A DNA stretch of 64,000 nucleotides from Brachionus koreanus (taxonomy: Eukaryota > Rotifera > Eurotatoria > Ploima > Brachionidae), in the NCBI GenBank assembly GCA_016987375.1, contig PJRA01000048.1:2446258-2510257 (forward strand), written 5' to 3'. A model generated the notes under the pieces. That model was given only the letters and a program-made list of their open reading frames with translations, had not been told where the DNA came from and ran no database searches. Both the position numbers and the translations under genes were made by a program. Position 1 is the first letter of the stretch. Each line of letters opens with the position of its first letter. Below are positions 1-9,466 of the stretch, in pieces.

Positions 1-139
1 ACTCACAATATATTTCAGAATTTTTCCATTTAGTAAATCAAACCAGTCTATTGAATTAAAATATTTACAAACATTTTTATGTAATTTAGCCGCTTTAATC
101 ATTTTTGGATTAGTTTTGAATCGTTCTTTAGAAATTTGT

Positions 140-395
140 CAAGAGAACAAACTCGAATGCAGTCTCATTTTATCAGTGCACTCAATTGGCGGACTAATTT
201 CTACATTATAAACAATCTCCAGAACATCAGCATTTGCTTAATTAAGAACATTCTCACCAAACTAGTGAAGAAAAAACTATTTATCATCTCTAAAAACTCT
301 TCTCTTGCCTTGCATCCAGCCCAACTACAGCTCCACCATTAGCTCTGCATTTGATTGCAGGATAATTGAAATCTCCAAAACATATTTGAGAACAT
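140..395 (-). mobile_element. Decayed LINE endonuclease domain fragment
   Basis: On the minus strand, reading from about 385 downwards, the sequence encodes CFGDFNYPAIKC followed by NGGAVVGLDARQEKSF. This carries the GDFNYP catalytic motif and NGG turn of the APE-type endonuclease of non-LTR retrotransposons. Stops and frame changes follow, then PPIECTDK further on, which fits the PP-x-SDH end of such domains. No reverse transcriptase follows within the window, so this is a dead, truncated fragment. It could belong to the same CR1/Jockey-like family seen at 14.4, 30.2 and 44.5 kb, but no overlapping region allows a test. The motif is seen directly; the family is inferred. Confidence 0.6.
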
Positions 396-451
396 CTTGC
401 GCTTATTCATTTGTTTAGCCGACTTGATTGAATTTTTAATTGATTGAATGA

Positions 452-811
452 TATGAAATGGGCAATGTGAAATTTCATACAAAATTTTCAATACAAAAAT
501 TAAAAAACTCTATAACTTTTGTTCTAAAAGACAAAATTTGTTCTGCTGTTGAAACAAAGTGAAACAACTGTTGTTTCATCTACTGCCGAAGTCTGTAAAA
601 TCTCTGCAAATTGATTGCGATTTATTTTCAATATCATTAAAGTGAGTGAAATTTTGCAGAGATTTTGCAGACTTCGGCAGTAGGTGAAACAACAGTTGTT
701 TCACTTTGTTTCAACAGCAGAACAAATTTTGTCTTTTAGAACAAAAGTTATAGAGTTTTTTAATTTTTGTATTGAAAATTTTGTATGAAATTTCACATTG
801 CCTATGAAATG
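452..811. mobile_element. Foldback/MITE element with 150-bp inverted repeats and 9-bp target duplication
   Basis: Two arms, 461-610 and 653-802, are reverse complements over 150 bp with only two mismatches, separated by a 42-bp loop. The ends read GGCAATGTG and CACATTGCC. The direct repeat TATGAAATG lies immediately outside both ends (452-460 and 803-811), as expected of a target-site duplication. There is no coding capacity, so the element is non-autonomous. Long terminal inverted repeats with an 8-10 bp duplication fit Mutator-like, Merlin or P-type DNA transposons. The superfamily cannot be settled without a related transposase. Near-perfect arms imply recent insertion or gene conversion between arms. 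Confidence 0.85.
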
Positions 812-1710
812 GACAAACCAAATCAAAAATTTATTTGATATCATAGCAATTTGTGCGATACCCGGTCAAAAGATTTCGAAAAATCAATATATATAAAGTC
901 AATTGATGAGTCCTTTGAAAGCTACCCTGATTGCATGAAACCATGTTAATTCACTCACATTGTGTCTGTTTCTTTTCTTAAATCTTTCAAATGAAAGGTA
1001 ATTTGGTGTGTGCACGAGATAATTGAAACAAAAAATTTGACTCACTAGGTCTAATGCTGCTTTTTTTAAGACAATATTTTAAACGGGATTCTGATCTAAT
1101 TAGTAAATAAAACTAGAATTTAAAATCAAATACAAAAGAAAATGTTTAAAATTAGGCTAAATTTTATTTTAACAAATTTATTTTTAAATTATTTTAAATT
1201 AATTTTTGAACTTTTTTTTTAACAAAATGAAAATCATTAAAATTTTTGAATATATTAAACAAAAATGTAAACAAAAAAAAAAAAATAAATCTTTTTATTT
1301 TAATTAAATGTATATGATAAATCTTTTAACAAGGTTTGTTCTATAGAGAGAGAAAAAAAAAACCAATGAAAACAATTTGGCTGAATGATTGTGAACCGTG
1401 TCGAAAAAAAATTCTAAAAAAAACCTGATTGACTTCGATACAAATTTAAAAAAAAAATAATTCTAAAATGAACGATTTTTTCGGTAAACGTAATATTCCT
1501 AAATACTTGCAAAAATAAAATTAGCAAAGTTTGTCTAGCTACGCAGCGATAGTTTCTTTACATTTTTAAAAGTGATAGCAAATTCTAAAGCTTGATCAAA
1601 GGCACATTTTAAATATATATTAGCACCATTTTTGTGATTCGAAAAAAAAAATATTCGAAACAAGAAAAAAATATTAAAAAAAATTAAATCAAAACACAAT
1701 CCTATATTTA
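812..1710. other. AT-rich intergenic region downstream of the phosphatase gene
   Basis: No supported gene. Homopolymer A and T runs and in-frame stops fill all frames. It presumably holds the 3' UTR and terminator of the minus-strand phosphatase gene ending at 1711. Confidence 0.6.
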
Positions 1711-4204
1711 TCAATTATTACTGTTATTAACTTGTTGCTGATACTGTTGCTGTCTATTAGCCATCATCATGTCAATAGACAAAAAAATTTTATTCTCGTT
1801 CAGACTGTAATTAAGATTATTCGGCTGAACTTGATTCCTGGCGGAGGTATCTTGCTGTTGTTGATAGATTATTGACTGAACTCCAGTTGGAACCTGTTGG
1901 TTATTGTCGTTTTGTTGCGGTGATTGATAATTCTGATTCATAATAAACTGATTTTGCAGACTTTGATTGAACTGCTTTAAAAAAGGATAAACACTTTCTT
2001 GCTTTGCAAGGCTTTCGAAAAACGGTATCAAGTCGTAAAGCTCATGGTCGTGTATGTCATCGAACCATGAGGTGCATGGCACAGCATTTTCCGGATGAAA
2101 CATGTACGATGCTTGCGAGTTGTCCAATATAATCACCGAGTTAAGGTCTCGACCAAGACGACTTAGATCTTTGACGTAATTGCCGCGATGATAGACGCAT
2201 GCTTCGCGGAATAAACGCGCTTTGAACACTCCCCACTGGTCCAACAAGTCGGCTACTGGGTCTGCATACTTTAGAAAAATTTTTTTATAAAAATAAAATA
2301 TTTTCTAAAAAAATTTAATTTTACTTTAGCTAAACTAGCCGTAAACAGTACACATTCAAATAATTCTCCCATTTTTTTTAAAAATTCGTCAACAAACGGT
2401 CTCTTCAACACGTACACTTGATGTACGGTGCCTTCGATTTCGACTGGTACTATAAAATCGGCATTATACACTTGCTTTAAATATAGAAAAATTAATTTTT
2501 AAATTTTTTTATTTTCAACTTATTTTAGAAACAAATTTGGTTTACTTTAAATGAACTATGAACTAGCGTTTCGTCCAAGTCTATTATGAGACACTTTTTA
2601 TGAGCATCACTCGGATGAAGAGGAGGTAATAGGTTGTTTTCCTTTAAAAAAGAAAATTTTTATTTTTATTTTAAATTAAACAACAAAAAAAATAGTTCAA
2701 TTAGTTTGTTAGTTTTTGGTTATAAATTGTCAAGTTAATTAGCCCTACCTCAAACTCATTAAATGATTCTTCTATCAGCTGTATCTGGAAGAAAATGAAC
2801 AAAAAATAAAATTAAATTGAAATTTTTTTTTCCATTTTCACATTTTATTTTCAACAATGCTTAAATAAAATAAACTTACAGATAAATTATTAGTCTCATT
2901 GGGAAGCTTGTTGTTTTGTTTATTATCATCTAATTTTGGCAAAATTCCACTGTTGTCTTTATCTAGATTATCTTTTTGATCTATTGAATTGTAATTTTGG
3001 TTTGCTAAACTGTCATTGTCGTTGATCGAATTGATCGGATTTAAATTTTTTGTATTCAAATTTCCTTGAGCATTTTGTCTACTATTAGTTTGATTTATCA
3101 AGCTGTGTTTATTATTTTTTAAATGGTGTCGATGTGACGTAGAAAAACAACAAAACAAACTTTTGAACAAATTTTTTCCTCGGGACTTTCGAACTTAAAG
3201 AAAAAAATTTTTGTTTACCAATTTATTTTTTAGAAAAAATTTTTTTTTTTTAATTTTATAGATTTATTTTATTTCAGGCAATATAAAAAATTAAATGCTA
3301 AATTTTTGAATAAATAATTAATGACAATTTATTTTGAAAAAAAAATGTAAAAACTAAATTTTTGACTCCCTAAGGGGTCATTAGATCAATCGATAATTGT
3401 TTGTTGAAATTCAAATAATCTTCATTAGATAAAGCAGCCGCTTTTTCTTTGAAATCGATCTATCTTTAGAGCTACGCAGCAGAAAATTTAAAAAAAAACA
3501 AAAATCATTTTTAGAAAAATCAAAGGCTTGATTGAATTTTTTTTTATTTATTTAAGTGTATTTTGGGCTTTTAACTAGTGTTTATTTTAAAATAATTGAT
3601 CAATATTGAGAAGCCTTTAAAGCCATTTATATATTTTGCTCATTTAAAAAATTATAATCAAAGAGATATTTTCAAATTAAAAAATGAAACCTTTTTTCTA
3701 AAAATATCTTGAATAAACTTTTAAAAATTGTTAATTTAATTAAACAATAAAAAAAATATGAAACCGTTTCAAAATTTTTTTCAAAAATTTAAGGGTGTGA
3801 ACAATCACAAATAATGAACAATTTCGATTAGATAACAAATGATAAAATAATGACTAATGATTAATTAGTAAGAGCTTACTTGTTTTATCATTTGAGAAGC
3901 TTTTATTTACACTGTTTTTGAATGAGTTGTTTAACTCGTTTTCGCTTTCCAAATCACTATTATCAAGCACAGGGTTGGACAAAAGAATCTCATTGCTTTT
4001 GGATTCTGGTGCAGCATTCAACTGATTTGTCGTGTTCGATTTCCTGATCAAGCTGTATTCGATGTCGCTTGGTTTGAGGATAACGGACGATGTAGAGCAT
4101 GTGTGCAATTTGCTCGACGATTTCGGCAAAGTCGGATTATTTGTTAAATGCGTGTTATTGTTTATGTCGCCTTGAGTTAGCTTAACATTTTGGCTAACTT
4201 CCAT
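1711..4204 (-). CDS. CTDSPL: CTD small phosphatase-like protein (SCP/CTDSPL family), 6 exons, 492 aa
   Basis: HAD-fold phosphatase that, in animals, removes phosphate from the RNA polymerase II CTD and from SMADs. Exons (minus): 3880-4204, 2880-3193, 2749-2784, 2546-2641, 2325-2474, 1711-2268; the total of 1479 nt is in frame. Residues around 214-225 onwards lead into [16 protein letters not shown]; the catalytic DLDET is at about 246-250. [53 protein letters not shown] and LDNSQAS (about 355-361) all match human SCPs. The motif [13 protein letters not shown] in exon 2 matches the family N-terminal SLFCCF signature. Oddities: a Ser/Asn-rich 108-aa first exon and an 84-aa Gln/Asn-rich tail (about 409-492) beyond the usual C-terminus. 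Four of five introns end in AAG. The family is certain; CTDSP1, 2 or L orthology is not. Confidence 0.93.
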
Positions 4205-7200
4205 TTTGAATTAAATTTATAAATTTGAAAACTTATTACAGTTTATTAGTACAGAGCTCTAAATCATTCTTTTAAATAATCTAAAATAAAATTAAACATT
4301 TATTAGAAAATTATAGCGCATAAATGGTCATGACTTAAAAAGTGAATGCATTAAATGAAAAGATATTTCTTTTTAGATATCTAAATAAAATAGAAAATCT
4401 TTATTCTATGCTCGTTTTGTTCATAGTTGTTGTTGATGGTCTTATTGCAAGACATATACAAATTTGAAGTATATGTTGAATTCAATCAATGGTTTTATGT
4501 TTCATTCGCTGATAGATAAGTGACCAAATTTGTTGAGAAATAAATTGAAAATTTATTTTGTCGATCACGATGAACCGTTGTCATGGCTAGATTGGTAGAG
4601 CCTTGCGCCAATCAATTCAAATAAAAAAGTGAGCATAAAGTTGGCTTGCAACCAATTATTCAAAATTCTAATTTACTTTTTTTTTCTTAATAATTAACCC
4701 AAAATTATAGCCAAATAAAACTCAACATAAATGCTCACCTATAATTTAAAAATGTATATGTGTTTGAGTATGTGTGTGTGTGTATTTTGATTTTTCTTGA
4801 TGAATATTCAATTAGGTAGGAAATTATCATTAAACTTTAATAAATTATAATCATCGAATAAATTTTTGGAATATTTTTTATTAGCATAAAAAATATTTCA
4901 TTTTGCTTGCAAATTGCGTGATTTTAATTTATAATTTTGAAAAAAATATTGAAATATTAACATTTATTTGGAAACAAAAAAAAAATAAACAAAAAGCTGT
5001 TTCTTCTATTTCAGAGAAGCCCTAAAAAAAAAACATTTCCGTCTAAATAATTAATGCTTAATTTTATTTTAAAAAAATTTATTATTTAAATAAATTAATT
5101 GATCAACGATTGTCCCTGTTTAGATATATAAATTTAATTGTTAATTTTTTTCTATTGATCTCCCTAAAATAAAAACAAAATACAGCCTCTTTGTTTTTAT
5201 ATTTAATTAGTCATTATTTAAAAAAAAAGGAACTCAGCCAACTTAAATTTTTCAAGTCATGCTCTCTCTCCTCCGAACAAATAAAGATTGAATATAAAAT
5301 TTTTGTTCTAAATACAATTTAATGCTTCAGGTTCAATGAAAACTCAAAAAATATAAAATGAAAAAAAATATTGAAACAAAACTCTTTTTCTTAAAAACAT
5401 GTTTATTTTATATCTTTTATTTTTGTCTTAAATCATTTCCAATGAGCTGAATTTTGAATTATTTAATGTTCTCGAATCAATTACGCAATAAAAAAATCGC
5501 TTATTCAAAATTTTCATTTTTCTTAAATTTAAAAATAAAATTTACATGCTTGAGCTTAGAAATTATTTTGAACATTCATTAATATTAAATGAGGGATTAA
5601 TTTTTTAAACCTAAGATAATAAAAAAAAATTTCATCCGTCTTTGAATTTTTCTATTTATTAGTAAAAATCTAAATTGATTATTTAATTTTAAGCAAAGTT
5701 ATCTAAAATTAATTAATGGCCCGAATAAAAGCATCGATTTTTTTCTTTAAAATTACTCTTTTTTGCCTCTTAAATCAAGTCCCTTGAAATTGAATCTATT
5801 TTTTTTGTTTTTGAGAATCTCAATTTAAACCTATGATTAGAAATGCTTTGAAATAATTCTAAAATTAGAGATTCATAATTCGAAACTTACCAACTAGAGA
5901 ACAAATTAAAAGAAAATAACACTCTATTTATCATTTAAATTATATATTCGCTTTTTAAATATTCCTATTTGGAGAATTTTTACCTTTAGCAATCGAAAAA
6001 TAAAAATTTATTTAAAAGATTGACAAACTTTTTTCTTTTTAATTGTTTGAAAAAAAAACCAAACCAAACACACTTATTAGGTAAGGTTGCAAAAATCTTT
6101 TAGAAAGAAATTCAAGTGCTGACTTTGATTAATTCTAGTTAAAAACTACTATTTTAAATAGAATTTTAAAACAAGTTTTTAAAACAATAAAGCTTGTTTT
6201 AGCCATTAAAAATCCAACTAATTTTATTGTGCTTTATTTTGACACTAACAAAAAACCTTGATTTTTCATTTCAACTTTTATGCAAAACAATTGCCTTTAT
6301 ATTTAAAAAAAGTTAAATTCATCCTTTGCGAAAAGTTTAGATAAACGAGCATAATTAATTTAGCTTGAAATGAATAAAAAGTTAAAGTCAATAATTACTG
6401 CTAAATCAAGCTAAATAAAAAAAAAAGAAAAAAATTATTCATTATCTAAATAAAATGTTCAAAAATTTTAAATTTCCATGCTTTATAAAAAAGTAAGATT
6501 TTAATTGCTTTCCTAAAAAAAAAAATTTTTTTAGATTTTTTTAAATTTTTAAGAATCACTTAATTATGTCTTTAATCCAAATATAATTTACATTATCCGA
6601 CAATTATTAAGATAAAGTTAAACATTTCAGCATTTTAAAATCAACCTTATGTAATGGGAAAAATTATTTAAAAAAAAATTCGGTATCATATGCTTAGCAT
6701 AAACACAATAAAGCAGAATATTTTTAGTTGCCTACATCTAAAACACTTTTAAATTCTTATCAATTTTCTTTTACTAATTTTTCTTACCTTTTATCGTTTA
6801 AAAAAATTTATGTTCAATCTAACAACGATAATGTGTATCCAAAATTGGTTATTTTATTATTAATGGATTAGCTAACTAACATGCTATTTCTTTAATAAGA
6901 ATATGCATCTGCTAAATTACTAAATTTAAAAAATCAAAATAAAACCTTTCAAATCGAAATAATGAACAAATATTAAAGCATTTATTTTTAAAATCACTTT
7001 TATTAATCAAATACTAAACCTTGAATAAAAGAGTTTTGTTGAAAGTCATTTCCTTGTTTACATATTTTCGGCATTAAATGTTGGAATTAATTTTAAATTA
7101 TAAATTTTGCTTAAAATTAAATTTTTAATTTTATTAAAAGTTAGTTTTTCATTAAAAAATTTATAATTCTAATATTAATAAGTAAATAATTTAAGTATTT

Positions 7201-7211
7201 CTTTTCATCAT
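4205..7211. other. Intergenic region, no supported gene
   Basis: Low-complexity AT-rich DNA with no ORF of interest. Minor items are a tRNA A-box-like stretch at 4584-4602 and a short (TG)n run at about 4768-4780. The part nearest 4205 probably holds the promoter of the phosphatase gene. Nothing else is visible. Confidence 0.6.
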
Positions 7212-7299
7212 ATACCACAACCATTTGATTACATTGGCAAGGGCTTTGGATTAGAGTGCTATGAATGTCACAGTAATAGACCGGGATGTGGTCCTGATC
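7212..7299 (+). pseudogene. Exact 88-bp partial copy of the quiver-like Ly6 exon
   Basis: All 88 bp are identical to 8262-8349, the start of the second exon of the Ly6 gene 1050 bp downstream. The copy encodes IPQPFDYIGKGFGLECYECH and on to GCGPD, then runs into unrelated sequence. It has no signal-peptide exon, no usable splice acceptor directly before it and no remaining cysteines, so it cannot make a folded protein. It is either a very recent tandem duplication or an assembly artefact, such as unmerged haplotypes. Confidence 0.85.
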
Positions 7300-7498
7300 A
7301 GTATTCAGCAAAATATTAATTTTCCTAGCTAATAAGTTTTTATCTACAGTAAAATTATTTTATTATTTTATCATCAGAAGAATATATTTATATTTTAAAA
7401 ACAAAGAAATCAAAAATATGAACCATTAAAACACAAAAAAAATTCTTTTTTTTTTGATTTTCCCTTTTTTTCTTGTTAGCTGGCGATGTAATTTTCAT

Positions 7499-7759
7499 TT
7501 ACTGGAATTGTTTGAAAAGTTTGGTAAGTTTGAATCGTGAATTGTGTATAATTGTGAAATAAATTTTATTTACATTCCGATAAACAGGTTCAAGAGTTGC
7601 TAGTTTGGGTACAATTATTATTGCATTTTGATGCACTGCAAAATCTTCTCTATTCTCATTTGGCTGACGATGCAATGGAAGCCTTGTTTTTGATGGTTGA
7701 CTTCTTTTATGTTTTTTACCTATTTGGTAAGAATTGCTTGCATTTAGAATACTCCACAA
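7499..7759 (-). CDS. Possible small ORF/exon, unrecognised
   Basis: This patch is less AT-rich than its surroundings. On the minus strand it contains a basic stretch, KKHKRSQPSKTRLPLHRQ, followed by PNENREDFAVHQNAIIIVPK and LATLEPVYRN. An acceptor-like AATAG lies just before the lysine-rich part (about 7725) and a GTAAAT donor-like site just after VYRN (about 7573), so it could be one internal exon. The plus strand is also open across the same place, giving a hydrophobic shadow. I recognise no family and no convincing partner exon. Low confidence that it is expressed. Confidence 0.25.
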   Translation of the reverse strand: MWSILNASNSYQIGKKHKRSQPSKTRLPLHRQPNENREDFAVHQNAIIIVPKLATLEPVYRNVNKIYFTIIHNSRFKLTKLFKQFQ

Positions 7760-8139
7760 TTATATTTCTGGTAGTAGGAAAAATAAGCCATAAGTCAGTT
7801 CTCATGTATTTTATTAAGTTTAAATTAAACTAATGAATATCCAAAATTTTATTTAAAAGATTTTTAATTAATTATTTTACTAATTTTGAAAATAAAAGAT
7901 TGATTTAATATTCATTTTGATTTACATGCTATAAGACATTTTTTTTGCCTGTCACTATGTGGTCAAGTTATTCATTTAAATATTTTTTGAATAATTTAAT
8001 AGAATTTTTTTAGTATGAATCAAAAAATATATAGGTTAAATATTTAGCATATTATCATAAAAAATACTGACCGTTCGAGATTTTTTCGCTTAAATATGAG
8101 TTTTAATATTTTGGTTGAAAATTTTTTACAAAACTGAAA

Positions 8140-8687
8140 ATGATCTCATTTTATTTTTTCAAAATATTAATCATTTATTCTATATTCAAAATTAGAAAAG
8201 GTAAATTATTAATTTCCAATTTATGAAAAAATTAAGTTTTTTTTTTTCAGTAAAAAGTGAAATACCACAACCATTTGATTACATTGGCAAGGGCTTTGGA
8301 TTAGAGTGCTATGAATGTCACAGTAATAGACCGGGATGTGGTCCTGATCTAGATTGGATTTTAATGAGATGGAAGAGATGTGATATGCCTTTTGCAAAGT
8401 GTGTTAAAATAATTGAAAGAATTGGTGGTCAAACGTTCTATGTACGAGGCTGTTTAAGAGAAATTGAAGTAGCGCGTGAAGATATTCCAACGGTGAGAGA
8501 AAACGGCTGTTGGACAGTTGATGGAGAATATGTCGGATGGGGAAGAAATGTTTTTATTCCAACAGACAAAACACTATATTGCTTCTGTGATGAGAGAGAC
8601 GGATGTAATTATTCAATAAAATTGAATTATTCAAAATATTTTAATATCTTAATTTTGTATTCGTTACTTAAAATTTTAAATAGATAA
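8140..8687 (+). CDS. Quiver/sleepless-like Ly6/uPAR-domain secreted protein, 2 exons, 165 aa
   Basis: Exon 1, 8140-8200, encodes a hydrophobic signal peptide (MISFYFFKILIIYSIFK). Exon 2, 8251-8687, follows a 50-bp GT-CAG intron, and the 498 nt are in frame. The mature part begins near FGLECYECHSNRPGCG and has about ten cysteines, ending with CFCDERDGCN. This is the three-finger Ly6 pattern with the terminal C-N and long spacing typical of the quiver/sleepless family. A hydrophobic end (YFNILILYSLLKIL) could direct GPI anchoring. Quiver relatives modulate potassium channels and nicotinic receptors; any such role here is inference. Residues from exon 2 are duplicated at 7212-7299. The minus-strand mucin-like ORF lies directly downstream. 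Confidence 0.75.
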
Positions 8688-8856
8688 AAAATAAGAAAAA
8701 ATGTAAATTATTTGTTAAGCTATAACATTCCATTAAAATAGATAAATATTTTAAAAAATTATTTAAAAAAAACTTTAGAATGTTAATATTTTTTAATAAT
8801 AAAATAAATTAACTGATTAAACACAATTTTTTATTGAAATTAAAATATGTTGATTA

Positions 8857-9249
8857 TTATGAAGGTCTTGTTGTTAATGGTGGTGTTTCAGGATCAGTAT
8901 TTGTTGATGCAGGTCTTGTTGTTAATGGTGGTGTTTCAGGATCAGTATTTGTTGATGAAGGTCTTGTTGTTAATGGTGGTGTTTCAGGATCAGTATTTGT
9001 TGATGAAGGTCTTGTTGTTAATGGTGGTGTTTCAGGATCAGTATTTGTTGATGCAGGTCTTGTTGTTAATGGTGGTGTTTCAGGATCAGTGCTTGTTGAT
9101 GCAGGTCTTGTTGTTGTTATAATTGATGTCAAGATTATTGATTCACTAGGAAAAAATGGTCTTCTAGTTGTTGTTACTGGAAATAAATTTTGCATTTTTG
9201 AAGACTTTAGGAGTCCGAGTAAAATAATACTTAAAGTAATAAATTCCAT
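8857..9249 (-). CDS. Putative secreted mucin-like Thr/Pro repeat protein, 130 aa
   Basis: The minus-strand ORF starts MEFITLSIILLGLLKSS, which looks like a signal peptide. VTTTRRPFFPSES follows, then tandem 16-residue units of the form TTRPASTNTDPETPPL ending TTRPS and a TAA stop. The Thr/Ser/Pro-rich repeat is typical of O-glycosylated mucin stalks. The repeat unit is 48 bp, so all three frames stay open on both strands; a plus-strand ORF also exists (GLVVNGGVSGSVFVDA repeat). I prefer the minus strand because of the signal peptide and composition. It has no cysteine-rich domain and no anchor, so it may be one exon of a longer gene or a short secreted protein. Confidence 0.5.
   Translation of the reverse strand: MEFITLSIILLGLLKSSKMQNLFPVTTTRRPFFPSESIILTSIITTTRPASTSTDPETPPLTTRPASTNTDPETPPLTTRPSSTNTDPETPPLTTRPSSTNTDPETPPLTTRPASTNTDPETPPLTTRPS
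8864..9120. repeat. 48-bp minisatellite, five full units plus a partial
   Basis: Units start at 8864, 8912, 8960, 9008 and 9056; a partial begins at 9104. They are nearly identical, with substitutions only near the GATGCA/GATGAA junction and one CAGTGC variant in unit five. The length is a multiple of three, so expansion or contraction keeps the reading frame. It encodes the Thr/Pro repeat of the minus-strand ORF. Confidence 0.95.
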
Positions 9250-9466
9250 TTTTTTCTAATTTCTTTATAATTCATTTGAATTTATATTAAATTTAATATT
9301 TACTTTGGTTTTATTTTTTTATATTTTGCTATCTAATTTCAAGTTTTTTTGATTTAATATTTCAGACGAAGCTGATCTTTTTTTATTTAAATTAATCAAA
9401 TTAACTTTTTATTCAATTTTTTTTCATTTTATTTAGAAAAAATAATAATTAACCACCTAAAATAAA

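Noticed and set aside
136..342. Plus-strand 68-aa ORF
   Set aside because: It is antisense to the LINE endonuclease remnant, which has recognisable motifs on the minus strand.
4584..4655. Functional tRNA gene
   Set aside because: The A-box-like part lacks matching acceptor and anticodon stems, and the B box is too weak.
8834..9259. Plus-strand ORF with GLVVNGGVSGSVFVDA repeats
   Set aside because: It is an open-frame shadow of the 48-bp minisatellite. The minus frame has a signal peptide and mucin-like composition, so it is preferred.
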